Of a stretch of 64,000 nucleotides of DNA, positions 28,515 to 37,749 are shown one piece after another. Every line of letters begins with the position of its first letter. The stretch's first letter is position 1. The position numbers were made by a program, and so were the translations under genes. Below the pieces are notes generated by a model. That model made no database searches. It had not been told where the DNA came from and was given only the letters and a program-made list of their open reading frames with translations. Source of the DNA: Winogradskyella psychrotolerans (GTDB lineage Bacteria > Bacteroidota > Bacteroidia > Flavobacteriales > Flavobacteriaceae); the NCBI RefSeq assembly GCF_018860545.1, contig NZ_JAHKPN010000039.1, positions 62,001-126,000 of the forward strand. The letters run 5' to 3'.

Positions 28515-29534
28515 ATGAAAATTTTAGTCACAGGTGGTTTAGGTTTTATTGGGTCGCATACCGTTGTAGAATTGCAGAACGAAGGCTACGAGGTTGTAAT
28601 TATAGATAATTTATCTAATTCTTCAATTGAAGTTGTAGACGGTATTACGGCAATTACTAATAAAAAACCACTTTTTGAAAAGCTAGATTTAAAAGTTAAA
28701 TCTGACGTTCAAGATTTTTTTAAGCGTCACAACGATATTGTCGGAGTCATTCATTTTGCAGCAAATAAAGCCGTTGGAGAAAGTGTAAAAGAACCTTTAA
28801 TGTACTATGAAAATAACGTTACTACTTTAATTTACATGCTTCAAGAATTGAGTGGTTTAAGTCAGAAGAATTTCATTTTTAGTTCATCGTGTACAGTTTA
28901 TGGACAAGCTGATGAATTACCAATTACAGAGAATGCACCTGTAAAACCTGCAGAATCTCCTTATGGCAATACTAAGCAAATTGGTGAAGAAATTATAAGA
29001 GATACCTGTCGTGTAAATGAAGGTATAAAAGCGATTGCACTTCGTTATTTTAATCCTATTGGAGCGCATGAGTCAACTGAAATTGGTGAATTGCCAATTG
29101 GAGTTCCACAAAATTTAGTACCTTATATCACGCAAACCGCTATTGGTTTACGAGAGCAATTATCTGTGTTTGGAGGTGATTATCCAACATCTGATGGTAC
29201 TTGTATTAGAGATTATATTCATGTGGTGGATCTCGCAAAAGCACATGTATTGGCTTTACAGCGTCTTTTGAATGATGAAAATGACTCTAATTATGAGTTT
29301 TTTAACCTCGGTACTGGAACGGGAAGTACCGTTTTAGAAGCTGTTCAGTCATTTGAACGAGTTTCTGGCACATCATTAAACTATAAAATAGTTGAGAGAA
29401 GAGAAGGTGATGTGATTTCAGCCTATGCCGAAACATCCAAAGCAAATAGTGTTTTAGGTTGGAAAACTAAACTGACTTTAGATGATGCTATGGATTCTGC
29501 TTGGAAATGGGAGCAAAAAATTAGATCAAAATAA
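28515..29534 (+). CDS. galE: UDP-glucose 4-epimerase
   Basis: A 339-residue extended SDR protein. It starts with the NAD-binding VTGGLGFIGSH, carries FSSSCTVYGQ, and has the catalytic Tyr150 and Lys154 in SPYGNTKQIGEE. The family end LGWKTKLTLDDAM is present. It interconverts UDP-glucose and UDP-galactose (or the N-acetyl forms). It follows the aminotransferase by 91 bp and precedes the amidohydrolase by 13 bp. In this organism it can supply UDP-Gal for envelope glycans. Confidence 0.94.
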   Translation: MKILVTGGLGFIGSHTVVELQNEGYEVVIIDNLSNSSIEVVDGITAITNKKPLFEKLDLKVKSDVQDFFKRHNDIVGVIHFAANKAVGESVKEPLMYYENNVTTLIYMLQELSGLSQKNFIFSSSCTVYGQADELPITENAPVKPAESPYGNTKQIGEEIIRDTCRVNEGIKAIALRYFNPIGAHESTEIGELPIGVPQNLVPYITQTAIGLREQLSVFGGDYPTSDGTCIRDYIHVVDLAKAHVLALQRLLNDENDSNYEFFNLGTGTGSTVLEAVQSFERVSGTSLNYKIVERREGDVISAYAETSKANSVLGWKTKLTLDDAMDSAWKWEQKIRSK

Positions 29535-29547
29535 TAAATAGTAACGG

Positions 29548-30825
29548 ATGAAAACTTTATTCAGAATTATCGTTTTATTAAGTGTTGTATCACTTTCGGC
29601 GCAAGACACTTATCTACATTGTGGGAAATTAATCGATACAAAATCTGGAAAAGTACTCAAAGAGAAAACCATTGTGGTTTCTGATGATAAAATTATTTCG
29701 GTTAAAAATGGCTACGTTATGCCAGCAAATTCAGAGGATGTAACGGTTGATTTAAAGTCGAAAACCGTAATGCCAGGTCTTATAGATATGCATGTGCATC
29801 TAGAAGGAGAAACCAATCCAAAATCGTATTTAGAAGCCTATACCTATAATGAGGCTGATGTAGCGTTTGAATCTGTAAACTATGCGAAAGTAACTTTAAT
29901 GAGTGGCTTTACAACGGTTAGAGATTTGGGTGGCTCTGGTGTCAATATAGCATTAAGAAATGCTGTAAACTCCGGAACAATTGTTGGCCCAAGAATTTTT
30001 ACAGCAGGTAAAGCACTGGCCACTACAGGAGGTCATGCAGATCCTACAAACGGATCGAGCCACGAGCTTATGGGAGATCCAGGTCCTAAAGAAGGTGTTG
30101 TTAATGGAGTAGAGGATGCTAAAAAAGCCGTAAGACAACGGTATAAAAATGGTGCAGATTTAATTAAAATTACAGCGACAGGCGGAGTGCTGAGTGTGGC
30201 TAAAAGTGGTCAGAATCCACAATTCACAGTCGAAGAAATAAAAGCGATTTGTGAAACAGCGAAAGATTATGGGTTTCATGTGGCGGCGCATGCACATGGA
30301 GATGAAGGCATGCAACGTGCTATTTTAGGAGGTGTGAAAACTATTGAACATGGCACCTTAATGAGTGCTGAAACGATGGAACTCATGAAAAAACACGATG
30401 TCTATTTAGTACCAACCATTACCGCTGGAAAATTTGTCTCGGACAAAGCTAAAATAGATGGGTATTACCCTGAAATTATTGTGCCTAAAGCTTTAAATAT
30501 TGGTCCTAAAATTCAAGATATGTTTGGAAGGGCGTATAAGGCTGGAGTTGGTATTGCTTTTGGTACGGATGCAGCCGTTTTTTATCATGGTGACAACGGA
30601 AAAGAGTTTGGGTATATGGTTGAAGCCGGAATGCCTGAAATAGAAGCAATTCAAAGTGCTACTGTTACCAATGCTTTGTTATTAAAAATGGATAACCAAA
30701 TTGGGCAAATAGAATCAAATTTCATAGCCGATATTATTGCTGTAAATGACGATCCAACGAAGAATATTTCTACTATGGAAAATGTGACTTTCGTTATGAA
30801 AAATGGTATTATTTATAAGAATTAG
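29548..30825 (+). CDS. Exported metal-dependent amidohydrolase (imidazolonepropionase / Xaa-Pro dipeptidase-like)
   Basis: A 425-residue protein with a signal peptide (~1-19, SLSAQ). It is an amidohydrolase-superfamily barrel: metal motif MHVHLEG, a probable carboxylated Lys in LIKITATGGV, His ligands in HAHGDEG and IEHGT, and Asp in FGTDAAV. Proteins of this subgroup hydrolyse N-acyl or Pro-containing dipeptides in the periplasm; the substrate here is unknown. It starts 13 bp after galE, which suggests shared transcription without an obvious shared pathway. Confidence 0.85.
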   Translation: MKTLFRIIVLLSVVSLSAQDTYLHCGKLIDTKSGKVLKEKTIVVSDDKIISVKNGYVMPANSEDVTVDLKSKTVMPGLIDMHVHLEGETNPKSYLEAYTYNEADVAFESVNYAKVTLMSGFTTVRDLGGSGVNIALRNAVNSGTIVGPRIFTAGKALATTGGHADPTNGSSHELMGDPGPKEGVVNGVEDAKKAVRQRYKNGADLIKITATGGVLSVAKSGQNPQFTVEEIKAICETAKDYGFHVAAHAHGDEGMQRAILGGVKTIEHGTLMSAETMELMKKHDVYLVPTITAGKFVSDKAKIDGYYPEIIVPKALNIGPKIQDMFGRAYKAGVGIAFGTDAAVFYHGDNGKEFGYMVEAGMPEIEAIQSATVTNALLLKMDNQIGQIESNFIADIIAVNDDPTKNISTMENVTFVMKNGIIYKN

Positions 30826-30961
30826 TGCTTTTTTGGTCGTATTTTACTTATTGGATATATAAAAGATACGCAATAGCACTGTGAATATGATAATGGTTAT
30901 AGTGTCTGATTTTCAATATGATAATATCGGGAGCTGTTAAGCCGGTTTTAACACTTATTAC

Positions 30962-30992
30962 TTTGGATTGGTTATCAATCTTTGTTGCTTTG
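30962..30992 (+). promoter_or_regulatory. Promoter of the small 63-residue ORF
   Basis: TTTG at 30962-30965 and TTGCTTTG at 30985-30992 are separated by exactly 19 bases. This matches the Bacteroidota -33 TTTG and -7 TAnnTTTG layout with 7 of 8 bases in the -7 box. Transcription would begin ~15 bases before the ATG at 31015. Confidence 0.45.
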
Positions 30993-31014
30993 CAAGGAAT
31001 GATAATTGAACAAC

Positions 31015-31206
31015 ATGAAATTGATAAGCATTAAAAGAGAGACCAAAACTGAAGGTCGTTTTACAAAAAAAATGGGTGTAATGTTAACTAACGTCACCTA
31101 TATTAAAAAACAGTTTTTAAGTATTCCTTATAAAACACTTCACAAATATCGTGAAACCTATTATGGAGAAGTTAAAGATTGTGAAGATTGCCAATTAGCG
31201 CGTTAA
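31015..31206 (+). CDS. Small conserved-looking protein with C-terminal CxxC
   Basis: A 63-residue basic protein. I chose the ATG at 31015 because it follows the promoter boxes at a good distance; a TTG nine bases earlier is the other option. The sequence has MKLISIKRETKTEGRF, KKQFLSIPYKTLHKYR, and a Cys pair in DCEDCQLAR near the end. No family is recognised. Its stop codon overlaps the lspA stop on the other strand by two bases within a TTAA, so the two genes are packed tail to tail, which supports its being real. Confidence 0.65.
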   Translation: MKLISIKRETKTEGRFTKKMGVMLTNVTYIKKQFLSIPYKTLHKYRETYYGEVKDCEDCQLAR

Positions 31207-31703
31207 GCAATTTTCTCTTTCTTCTTGTTGCTAAAAATACCACTAAATAATAATAGTATCATACCTGCGGTTACGGACATATCGGCAACATTAAAGATTC
31301 CTGTTCTAAAGATACCTCCTAAATTAATGTAGAAAAAGTCAGTGACTTGGCCAAATACAATGCGGTCGAAGACATTGGCTACACCTCCTCCTACAATACA
31401 ACAAAAAGCGATAAGACTCAAACGGTCTAATTCTTTAGTCTTAAGGATATAATATAACACGTAAACCAAAACCAGTGTAGGCAAAACTAATAAAAAGATA
31501 AGTCGCAAGGTTGGATTCATATCACTACCCATACCTAAAAAGGCTCCTTTGTTTTCCACCCAAATGAGTTGGAAATAGTCTTGAATAACATTGATTTGAC
31601 CTTTTCCACCTTTAATCATAGTGGTTCTAACGATTACCTTCGATATTTGATCTATGGCAATATTAAATATTATGACAAGTGATATAAATAACGTTCTGTT
31701 CAA
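31203..31703 (-). CDS. lspA: Lipoprotein signal peptidase (signal peptidase II)
   Basis: A 166-residue integral membrane aspartic peptidase that cleaves prolipoproteins after lipidation of the Cys. Four hydrophobic segments are seen. The conserved NVFDRI precedes the catalytic pair Asp122 (VTDFF) and Asp141 (FNVADMS), and IDQISK near the start is typical. The start is TTG at 31703: no ATG or GTG lies in frame between it and the stop that precedes it. It begins 11 bp after fabD, so it is in an operon with it. It would serve the many lipoproteins of this genome, including those of the glucan locus. Confidence 0.95.
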   Translation of the reverse strand: MNRTLFISLVIIFNIAIDQISKVIVRTTMIKGGKGQINVIQDYFQLIWVENKGAFLGMGSDMNPTLRLIFLLVLPTLVLVYVLYYILKTKELDRLSLIAFCCIVGGGVANVFDRIVFGQVTDFFYINLGGIFRTGIFNVADMSVTAGMILLLFSGIFSNKKKEKIA

Positions 31704-31714
31704 AGTAGCTAGAT

Positions 31715-32608
31715 TTAGACGTTAGTTTCAAAAGTAGCTGAAGCTGTTTCTGCTGCTCTATGTATTTTCTTTACTAAGCCTTGTAAAACTTTTCCTGGAC
31801 CAACTTCTGTGAAATTTGAAGCACCATCTGCAATCATTTGTTGCACCGATTGTGTCCAACGAACAGGAGCGGTTAATTGTGAAATTAAATTGGCTTTAAT
31901 TTCATTTTCATCTGTAATCGCAGAAGCCGTGACATTCTGGTATATGGGACAAGTTGGAGTACTAAAGGTTGTATTCTCAATAGCAGCTGCTAATTCTTCA
32001 CGAGCAGGTTCCATTAAAGGGGAGTGAAATGCTCCTCCAACAGGTAATACTAATGCACGTCTTGCACCTGCATCTTTTAAAGACTCACATGCTCTATTTA
32101 TAGCTTCAACCTCACCAGAAATTACTAATTGGCCTGGGCAATTGTAGTTAGCGGCAACGACAATCCCTTCTGTGGTTTTACATATATCTTCAACAATATG
32201 GTCTTCTAAACCTAAAACTGCAGCCATTGTGCTTGGTTGTAACTCGCAAGCTTTTTGCATCGCTTGCGCACGTTGTGATACTAATTTAAGACCATCTTCA
32301 AAAGTTAAAGCTCCTGCTGCAACCAAAGCAGAAAATTCTCCGAGAGAATGCCCAGCAACCATGTCTGGTTTAAAGCTATCTCCTAACGTCTTTGCTAAAA
32401 TAACAGAGTGTAAAAAAATGGCTGGTTGGGTAACTTTAGTTTCTTTTAAATCTTCAGCAGAGCCTTCAAACATAATGTCTGTAATATTAAAACCAAGTAT
32501 ATCATTGGCTTTTTCAAAGAATTCTTGTGCTAAAGGCGAATTTTCGTAAAGGTCTAATCCCATTCCTGAGAATTGAGCACCTTGACCTGGAAATATATAT
32601 GCGTTCAT
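31715..32608 (-). CDS. fabD: Malonyl-CoA:ACP transacylase
   Basis: A 297-residue enzyme that loads malonyl groups onto acyl carrier protein for fatty acid synthesis. The N-terminal YIFPGQGAQFSGMG, the nucleophile Ser88 in GHSLGEFSAL, and catalytic His195 in GGAFHSPLM are all present. Length is normal. It is first in an operon with lspA, with a 121-bp gap to the terminator upstream. Confidence 0.96.
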   Translation of the reverse strand: MNAYIFPGQGAQFSGMGLDLYENSPLAQEFFEKANDILGFNITDIMFEGSAEDLKETKVTQPAIFLHSVILAKTLGDSFKPDMVAGHSLGEFSALVAAGALTFEDGLKLVSQRAQAMQKACELQPSTMAAVLGLEDHIVEDICKTTEGIVVAANYNCPGQLVISGEVEAINRACESLKDAGARRALVLPVGGAFHSPLMEPAREELAAAIENTTFSTPTCPIYQNVTASAITDENEIKANLISQLTAPVRWTQSVQQMIADGASNFTEVGPGKVLQGLVKKIHRAAETASATFETNV

Positions 32609-32728
32609 ATGTGTTACAATTTGAGACGCGAAAATAGTAATAATTTATTAAAGAGACCTTTGTATGGTATGTATTCCCTTCTTTGATTTTCTTTTTTACA
32701 TTAAGAATTTGAAACCGTTTTAGTTCAT

Positions 32729-32764
32729 AAAAAAAAGGATGCTTTTCATAAACATCCTTTTAAT
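32729..32764. terminator. Terminator after the 34-residue ORF
   Basis: AAAAGGATG (32734-32742) pairs with CATCCTTTT (32753-32761) around an 11-base loop, with A and T tracts outside. It overlaps the stop codon of the small minus-strand ORF at 32760-32864 and separates this region from fabD. Confidence 0.75.
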
Positions 32765-32864
32765 ATGACTTCTTATTCCCTACAACAAGAAGTACTTTGT
32801 TTTTTATGTCTTTGGGTATGCCAAAGTGGTTTTGTATCAAAAATTTAAGGAGCAGTTTCGACAT
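32760..32864 (-). CDS. Putative 34-residue small protein
   Basis: A short minus-strand ORF from ATG at 32864 to TAA at 32762-32760. It reads MSKLLLKFLIQ, then NHFGIPKDIKNK and VLLVVGNKKSY. It is basic, amphipathic and not membrane-spanning. Support is the terminator that begins exactly at its stop codon and the balanced, protein-like composition. There is no family assignment. It could be part of a longer untranslated RNA instead. Confidence 0.45.
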   Translation of the reverse strand: MSKLLLKFLIQNHFGIPKDIKNKVLLVVGNKKSY

Positions 32865-33249
32865 GTTTGTTTTAAAAAAATTAGAGTCGTCATCAGCTTT
32901 GATTCCTTATGTGATAGCTATAATTCTGTTTTTAAGATTTGAATTGAGTTGAAAATTCTATTATTATTACTATATCATTACCATAGTGTTAGTTGAGGCC
33001 TAATAGTATTAAGCTTTGTGCTAAAACTAATGCTACAGCATATAGTATTAATACAAATATTAATATTGATTTTTTTTTCATAAATAAGTAGGTAAGTGTT
33101 CTAAACGAAATTAGGGTAATAAAGGAAGCTGTGAAAAAAAATGTCGTGAAGTAAGGAGTTTTGTACGTGGAAAGTTATGATGATCTGCTCTAAGTCCCTT
33201 TTTATTTGAGAAGGCCATTTAATTAAATTTCACGCTAAAAATGTGATTA
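32865..33249. other. Gap between the small ORF and the LytTR gene
   Basis: About 385 bases without an established gene. Apart from the possible frameshifted peptide at 32989-33082, only an AT-rich sequence with a run of nine T (33071-33079) is seen. It should contain the end of the LytTR transcript and the promoter of the 34-residue ORF, neither of which I could place. Confidence 0.5.
32989..33082 (-). pseudogene. Possible frameshifted 30-residue membrane peptide
   Basis: From ATG at 33082 the minus strand reads MKKKSIL. A strongly hydrophobic segment (IFVLILYAVALVLAQ, then SLILLGLN, stop at 32991-32989) continues in the next frame. Removing one base of the T run at 33060-33062 would join them into a 30-residue single-pass membrane peptide. 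As given, the ATG frame continues as a non-hydrophobic 34-codon ORF and the hydrophobic frame has an in-frame TAA just before it. This could be a decayed gene, a sequence error or coincidence. Confidence 0.25.
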
Positions 33250-33948
33250 TTAAAATGAGCTATAGGCTTTCTTAAATTCCGCTTTGTAGGTGTTTGATAT
33301 TGGAATTTCTCGGTCCTGAATATAAATAATAGAACCTTTTACACTATCAATATTATCTAATTTAACTGCATAGGATCGATGTACGCGATTCACTCCCTTA
33401 AGAGCATTTTCCTGAATAAAATGATCTATAGTACCTCGTTTTAAATACTTCTTCGTGGTTGTGTGAATTTCTATATATTTATCAGAAGACATAATAAAAA
33501 GTAAATCGTCTTCTTTTACTTTATGTATTTGATGACCAATTTTAATACAGAAATAATTATGTTTTTTATGGTATCTGTCTAAAACAATATTTAAAGTTGA
33601 AAAAATATTTCCTTCATTAAAAGGTTTTAGTAAGTACGCATTTGGTGTTAATTGTGAAGCCTCTTTTACAGTTGAAGGATCTGCAAAGGAAGTCAGAAAT
33701 ATAAATGGAATGCTTAAATGATTATTGATGTATTTGGCAATTTCAAAACCTTGATTTCTACCATGCATATTTATGTCTGTTATAACAATGTCTGGCGTAT
33801 TTACTTTCAACGCATTTATGGCACTTTCGGCATTAAACGCAATATCCGTTACGTGGTATCCTAAATCTTCTAAAATAATATTTAATTGCTCTGATATAAA
33901 TACATCATCATCTACAATTAACACTTTTATTTTTTCGTTATCTCGCAT
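33250..33948 (-). CDS. LytTR-type response regulator
   Basis: A 232-residue regulator with an N-terminal receiver domain (VLIVDDDVFISEQ; phosphoacceptor Asp58 in VITDINMHG; LKPF near the end) and a C-terminal LytTR DNA-binding domain (~135-232, VHRSYAVKLDNIDSVKG and IPISNTYK). I chose the ATG at 33948, which overlaps the kinase stop by 11 bp; a start nine codons upstream is also possible. It pairs with the TPR kinase gene directly upstream as a two-component system. Targets are unknown. Confidence 0.9.
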   Translation of the reverse strand: MRDNEKIKVLIVDDDVFISEQLNIILEDLGYHVTDIAFNAESAINALKVNTPDIVITDINMHGRNQGFEIAKYINNHLSIPFIFLTSFADPSTVKEASQLTPNAYLLKPFNEGNIFSTLNIVLDRYHKKHNYFCIKIGHQIHKVKEDDLLFIMSSDKYIEIHTTTKKYLKRGTIDHFIQENALKGVNRVHRSYAVKLDNIDSVKGSIIYIQDREIPISNTYKAEFKKAYSSF

Positions 33949-36013
33949 TGAATTTAATGTTAACCGAGCACCCAACCGTATTGTTTACGCGTATCTTACC
34001 AAGTAATTGTCTAGTTACAAGGGAATATATTAATTTCATTCCAAAAGATTGTATTGTTGTAATATCAATGTCTTTGGGTAAGCCTTTGCCGTTATCAGTA
34101 TAATTAAATGCAATGGTATTGTTTGATTTTAAAATACTAACTTTTACTATTTTAGGATTGTTTTTGTCCCAGGCGTGTTTGATGCTATTGGCAATTAGCT
34201 CATGTAAAATAAAACCTAAGGTTTGTGCCTGTTCAACATTAATCCATAATTCCTCACCTTGCACGGTAAAGCTGTCTTGTTCTGATTTAATAGGTTTTAA
34301 TATTAGATCTACAATGTCATTAAAATATTCTAAAACATCTATTTCCTTATAATTCCCTTTTAGATACATTTTTTGATGTGCCAATTGCAAAGCATCTATT
34401 CTTTTTTTACTGTCCATTAAAACTTCTTTTGCAAGCTCGTTTAATGTGTTTTTAGATTTTAAATGTAATAATGAAGACACCACTTGCATATTATTTTTAA
34501 CACGATGGTTGACTTCTTTTAATAAAATTTCTTTATCACTCAAAGCTTCTTTTATGGTACTGTTTTTTGCCGCAAGTACTGCTGCAACTTTCTTTTTTTG
34601 ATAGTAAAAATAAGTAATGCATAAAACTATGATTATAAGTATTATAATGCTAGAAACAGCTGTGTAATTTTTTAACTTATTACGTTCTTCTTTTTTTTCA
34701 TATTCATATTGAAGTAGCTTAAATTCATTGGCTTTAGTAATACTGTCTGTCAATGACTTTTGATGGTAAACATCTTGAAGTTCAATGCGAATAATATCTT
34801 GAATACCTTCCTTATTTCTAACCTGATTATTATAATTATTAAATTCCTTATAATACATGAGGGCCTTAGATAGGTCTCCATCTTCTTCGTAGGCTTCAGC
34901 GAGACCGTAGCTCGCTAATTTTAGGGTGTTAATATTATTAGTGGTTTTTGCAATTTGGTACGCTTTATTATAATAGGTGATACTTTCCTTTTTTTGATTT
35001 AAAGCTTGGTAGGTTTTTGCAGCAACAACATAAGCTTTATCTAAATCATCTTTAATATTTAAACGCTCTAAGTGTTGAATTGCCCATGTTATGTTCTCTT
35101 TGGCTGCTTTGGTTTCATTTTGCTGTAAATGTAAATGCGCTAAATTCGTTCTTACGTTTGCCTCTAGCACTACAGCTTTACTAGTTGCAGCAATATCTAA
35201 AGCTGCGTTGTAATTTTTTTTAGCTTCTGATAAGTTGTTTAGTTCTAAATGTAATTCTCCTATTTTATTTAAAGCATTAATAAGTCTGTTGTTATTAGAT
35301 AACCTTTTAGCGTAAGATATGGCTGTCGTATAGTTTTTTTCGGCAGTCTTATATTCTTTAATTGTAACATTTATATCTCCAAGACTTTCATAAATGGAAG
35401 CCATGTATCCAATATAATTATGGTCAATACAGAAATTTAAGGCCTCTTCAAAAGTTTCTAAACTTAGTTTGTATTGGCCTTGAGCCTCATAGATTTCTCC
35501 TATATTAATTTTAGATCTAGCGTATTCTACATTGATTTCGTGCTTATTCGCAATATCGAGACTTTTAAAATGGTAGTCTAAAGCGAGTGAAGCGTTGCCT
35601 ATACTGTTATTTAAGTTGCCGAGATCACCGTAAATTTTAGCAATTCCTAGATAAGTTTTGTGCTGTATTGAGAAATCTAAACCTTCTATTAACGTATTTT
35701 TTGCATTATCAATATCACCTAACATCATATAAGTATGTCCTAGAAAATGATAAGCTTGAGATGTTCGTTTGTGATTTTTACTAGTCTTTGCTAATTCGAG
35801 ATACTCAGCGCTATATTGTAGCCCTTGATTAAAATCTGAATAAACTGATTTCCAACAACAATAACTAAAGGCATTTAGTCTTTCTTCAATTGGCTTTGTG
35901 ATATTAGTGGCAATGTGGTAAGCTGAATCTAGGGCTTTTTGCTTCTGCACATCAGCCTGAGCAAGCCCCTTGCTTGTAATAAACAGCACTATTAATAAAT
36001 AGGTATATTTCAT
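33938..36013 (-). CDS. TPR-containing sensor histidine kinase (HisKA_2 type)
   Basis: A 691-residue protein. It has a signal sequence (TSKGLAQA), about nine tetratricopeptide repeats in the periplasm (~30-420), one membrane helix (~443-463, SSIIILIIIVLCITYFYY), a HisKA_2 domain with His503 in EVNHRVKNNMQVVSSLLHLKS-type context, and an HATPase domain (LIANSIKHAWDKNN, NGKGLP). This design is common in Flavobacteriia. The ligand is unknown; a protein or peptide partner binding the TPRs is likely. It is co-transcribed with the LytTR regulator, whose start overlaps its stop. Confidence 0.92.
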   Translation of the reverse strand: MKYTYLLIVLFITSKGLAQADVQKQKALDSAYHIATNITKPIEERLNAFSYCCWKSVYSDFNQGLQYSAEYLELAKTSKNHKRTSQAYHFLGHTYMMLGDIDNAKNTLIEGLDFSIQHKTYLGIAKIYGDLGNLNNSIGNASLALDYHFKSLDIANKHEINVEYARSKINIGEIYEAQGQYKLSLETFEEALNFCIDHNYIGYMASIYESLGDINVTIKEYKTAEKNYTTAISYAKRLSNNNRLINALNKIGELHLELNNLSEAKKNYNAALDIAATSKAVVLEANVRTNLAHLHLQQNETKAAKENITWAIQHLERLNIKDDLDKAYVVAAKTYQALNQKKESITYYNKAYQIAKTTNNINTLKLASYGLAEAYEEDGDLSKALMYYKEFNNYNNQVRNKEGIQDIIRIELQDVYHQKSLTDSITKANEFKLLQYEYEKKEERNKLKNYTAVSSIIILIIIVLCITYFYYQKKKVAAVLAAKNSTIKEALSDKEILLKEVNHRVKNNMQVVSSLLHLKSKNTLNELAKEVLMDSKKRIDALQLAHQKMYLKGNYKEIDVLEYFNDIVDLILKPIKSEQDSFTVQGEELWINVEQAQTLGFILHELIANSIKHAWDKNNPKIVKVSILKSNNTIAFNYTDNGKGLPKDIDITTIQSFGMKLIYSLVTRQLLGKIRVNNTVGCSVNIKFNAR

Positions 36014-36057
36014 TTTATAGACGTGCTTTTTTACAATGGGTTATGCAATACATAGCT

Positions 36058-37617
36058 TTAAAAATTTGTAGTTGCGGCTTCGGCACAACGTTCTCCATCC
36101 ATGGCCGCAGAAATTATTCCACCTGCATAACCACCACCTTCACCACAAGGAAATAGATTACTGATTTCTGGATGTTCTAAAGATTCCGTTCTTGGAATAT
36201 TTACAGGGGATGAGGTTCGAGATTCTACACCAATTATATTTGCTTCTTCAGTGTAATACCCTTTCATTTTTTCTCCAAAGGCCTTAAACCCTTTTCGTAA
36301 AGAACCACCAATTATTTTAGGTAATAAGGAATGTAATGGTGCTGATTTTAAACCGGGTTGATAAGAGGTTTCGTTTAAACACGAAGACATTTTACCCTCA
36401 ACAAAATCCGTTAGTCTTTGAGCAGGAGCAGATTGTCTGCGTCCTCCAGATGTGAAGGCTAAACGCTCTAAATCTTTTTGATATTCTAAGGCTTTTAAAG
36501 GTCCAAAATGTTCGTATTTATATAAATCTTTATCGGCATTAATTTCGGTGACAATACCAGAATTAGCAAACTTATTATTTCGTTTTGAAGGAGACATACC
36601 GTTTACAACCACTTCTCCATTAGCTGTCGCTGCAGGAACAATAAATCCACCAGGACACATGCAAAATGAATATACACCTCTATCATTAACCTGTTGTACT
36701 AAACTATATGATGCGGCTGGAAGTAATTCATCTCGTGGTTCACCTTTACAATGGTATTGAATGCCATCGATAATCTCTTGCGGATGTTCTACCCTAACTC
36801 CCATGGCAAACGATTTGGCTTCAAGTTGAATTTTTTTGTCATTCAATAAGTAGAAAATATCTCTTGCGGAATGTCCTGTGGCTAAAATGACTTTTTCAAC
36901 GTCTAGTTCTTTGCCATTTTGAAGTTGAATAGCCACAATTTTATTATGCTTAATGGTGAAGTCGGAAACTCTAGATTCAAAATGAACTTCACCACCAAAC
37001 TTGATAATATTTTCTCTAATATTCTGAACGACTTTAGGTAATTTATTCGTTCCAATATGTGGATGGGCATCTACTAATATCTGATCAGTAGCTCCGTGAT
37101 ATACTAAGTTTTCAAATATGCGACGAACATCACCGCGTTTTAAGCTTCGTGTATATAATTTCCCATCAGAATACGTGCCAGCACCACCTTCTCCAAAGCA
37201 ATAATTTGAATCTTCGTTAACAAAATGATCTTGATTAATGGCTTTTAAATCGCGCCGACGGTCTTTTACATTTTTGCCGCGTTCTAAGACGATGGGTTTA
37301 AAACCCAATTCAATACAACGCAATGCCGCATACATGCCTGCAGGACCAAATCCGATGATGTGAACTGGTTTTGCTTTGGATACATCTTTGTAATCAAAAT
37401 GGTACTCTGAAGTTTCAGGAAGTGGTTCGTTGATATAAATTTCAACTTTATAATTAAACATGATGTTTCGCTTACGTGCATCAATTGATTTTCTCAGAAC
37501 TTTGATTCCTGAAATCTCAGAAGGTTTCATACCCAAATCGTAGGCCGCTTTGTTTAGCAAACCATCTGGCTGTTTTTCTTCGTGTAAATTAATACGTAAT
37601 TGTAAGGCTTTTATCAT
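36058..37617 (-). CDS. FAD-dependent oxidoreductase (COG2509 type)
   Basis: A 519-residue flavoprotein. After an ~80-residue N-terminal domain the FAD-binding fold starts with HIIGFGPAGMYAALRC. FGEGGAGTYSDGKLYTR and the C-terminal FPCGEGGGYAGGIISAAMDG are characteristic of this uncharacterised dehydrogenase family. Substrate unknown; no signal peptide, so cytoplasmic. It is 44 bp upstream of nothing related: the kinase gene follows on the same strand but shares no function. Confidence 0.85.
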   Translation of the reverse strand: MIKALQLRINLHEEKQPDGLLNKAAYDLGMKPSEISGIKVLRKSIDARKRNIMFNYKVEIYINEPLPETSEYHFDYKDVSKAKPVHIIGFGPAGMYAALRCIELGFKPIVLERGKNVKDRRRDLKAINQDHFVNEDSNYCFGEGGAGTYSDGKLYTRSLKRGDVRRIFENLVYHGATDQILVDAHPHIGTNKLPKVVQNIRENIIKFGGEVHFESRVSDFTIKHNKIVAIQLQNGKELDVEKVILATGHSARDIFYLLNDKKIQLEAKSFAMGVRVEHPQEIIDGIQYHCKGEPRDELLPAASYSLVQQVNDRGVYSFCMCPGGFIVPAATANGEVVVNGMSPSKRNNKFANSGIVTEINADKDLYKYEHFGPLKALEYQKDLERLAFTSGGRRQSAPAQRLTDFVEGKMSSCLNETSYQPGLKSAPLHSLLPKIIGGSLRKGFKAFGEKMKGYYTEEANIIGVESRTSSPVNIPRTESLEHPEISNLFPCGEGGGYAGGIISAAMDGERCAEAATTNF

Positions 37618-37702
37618 GTTGCAAAATTAAAGAAAAGAAATGTCTTCAAAATATATTAATTTGTAATAACGTAAAATGATTTCATTTACTCAAATGCAAA
37701 AA

Positions 37703-37728
37703 AAAACCACGCTATAGAACGTGGTTTT
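37703..37728. terminator. Terminator after the S9 peptidase gene
   Basis: AAAACCACG (37703-37711) pairs with CGTGGTTTT (37720-37728) around an 8-base loop, with an A run on one side. On the minus strand it lies 22 bp after the peptidase stop. Confidence 0.85.
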
Positions 37729-37749
37729 ATTTAAAGGTGTTTTCGCTGG

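Noticed and set aside
32172..32549. 125-codon plus-strand ORF inside fabD
   Set aside because: It is fully antisense to fabD, whose catalytic motifs are intact, and has no recognisable features.
32863..32952. 30-codon plus-strand ORF with AAGGAG upstream (MFVLKKLESSS...)
   Set aside because: Bacteroidota rarely use Shine-Dalgarno sequences and it overlaps the start of the better supported minus-strand small ORF, which has a terminator.
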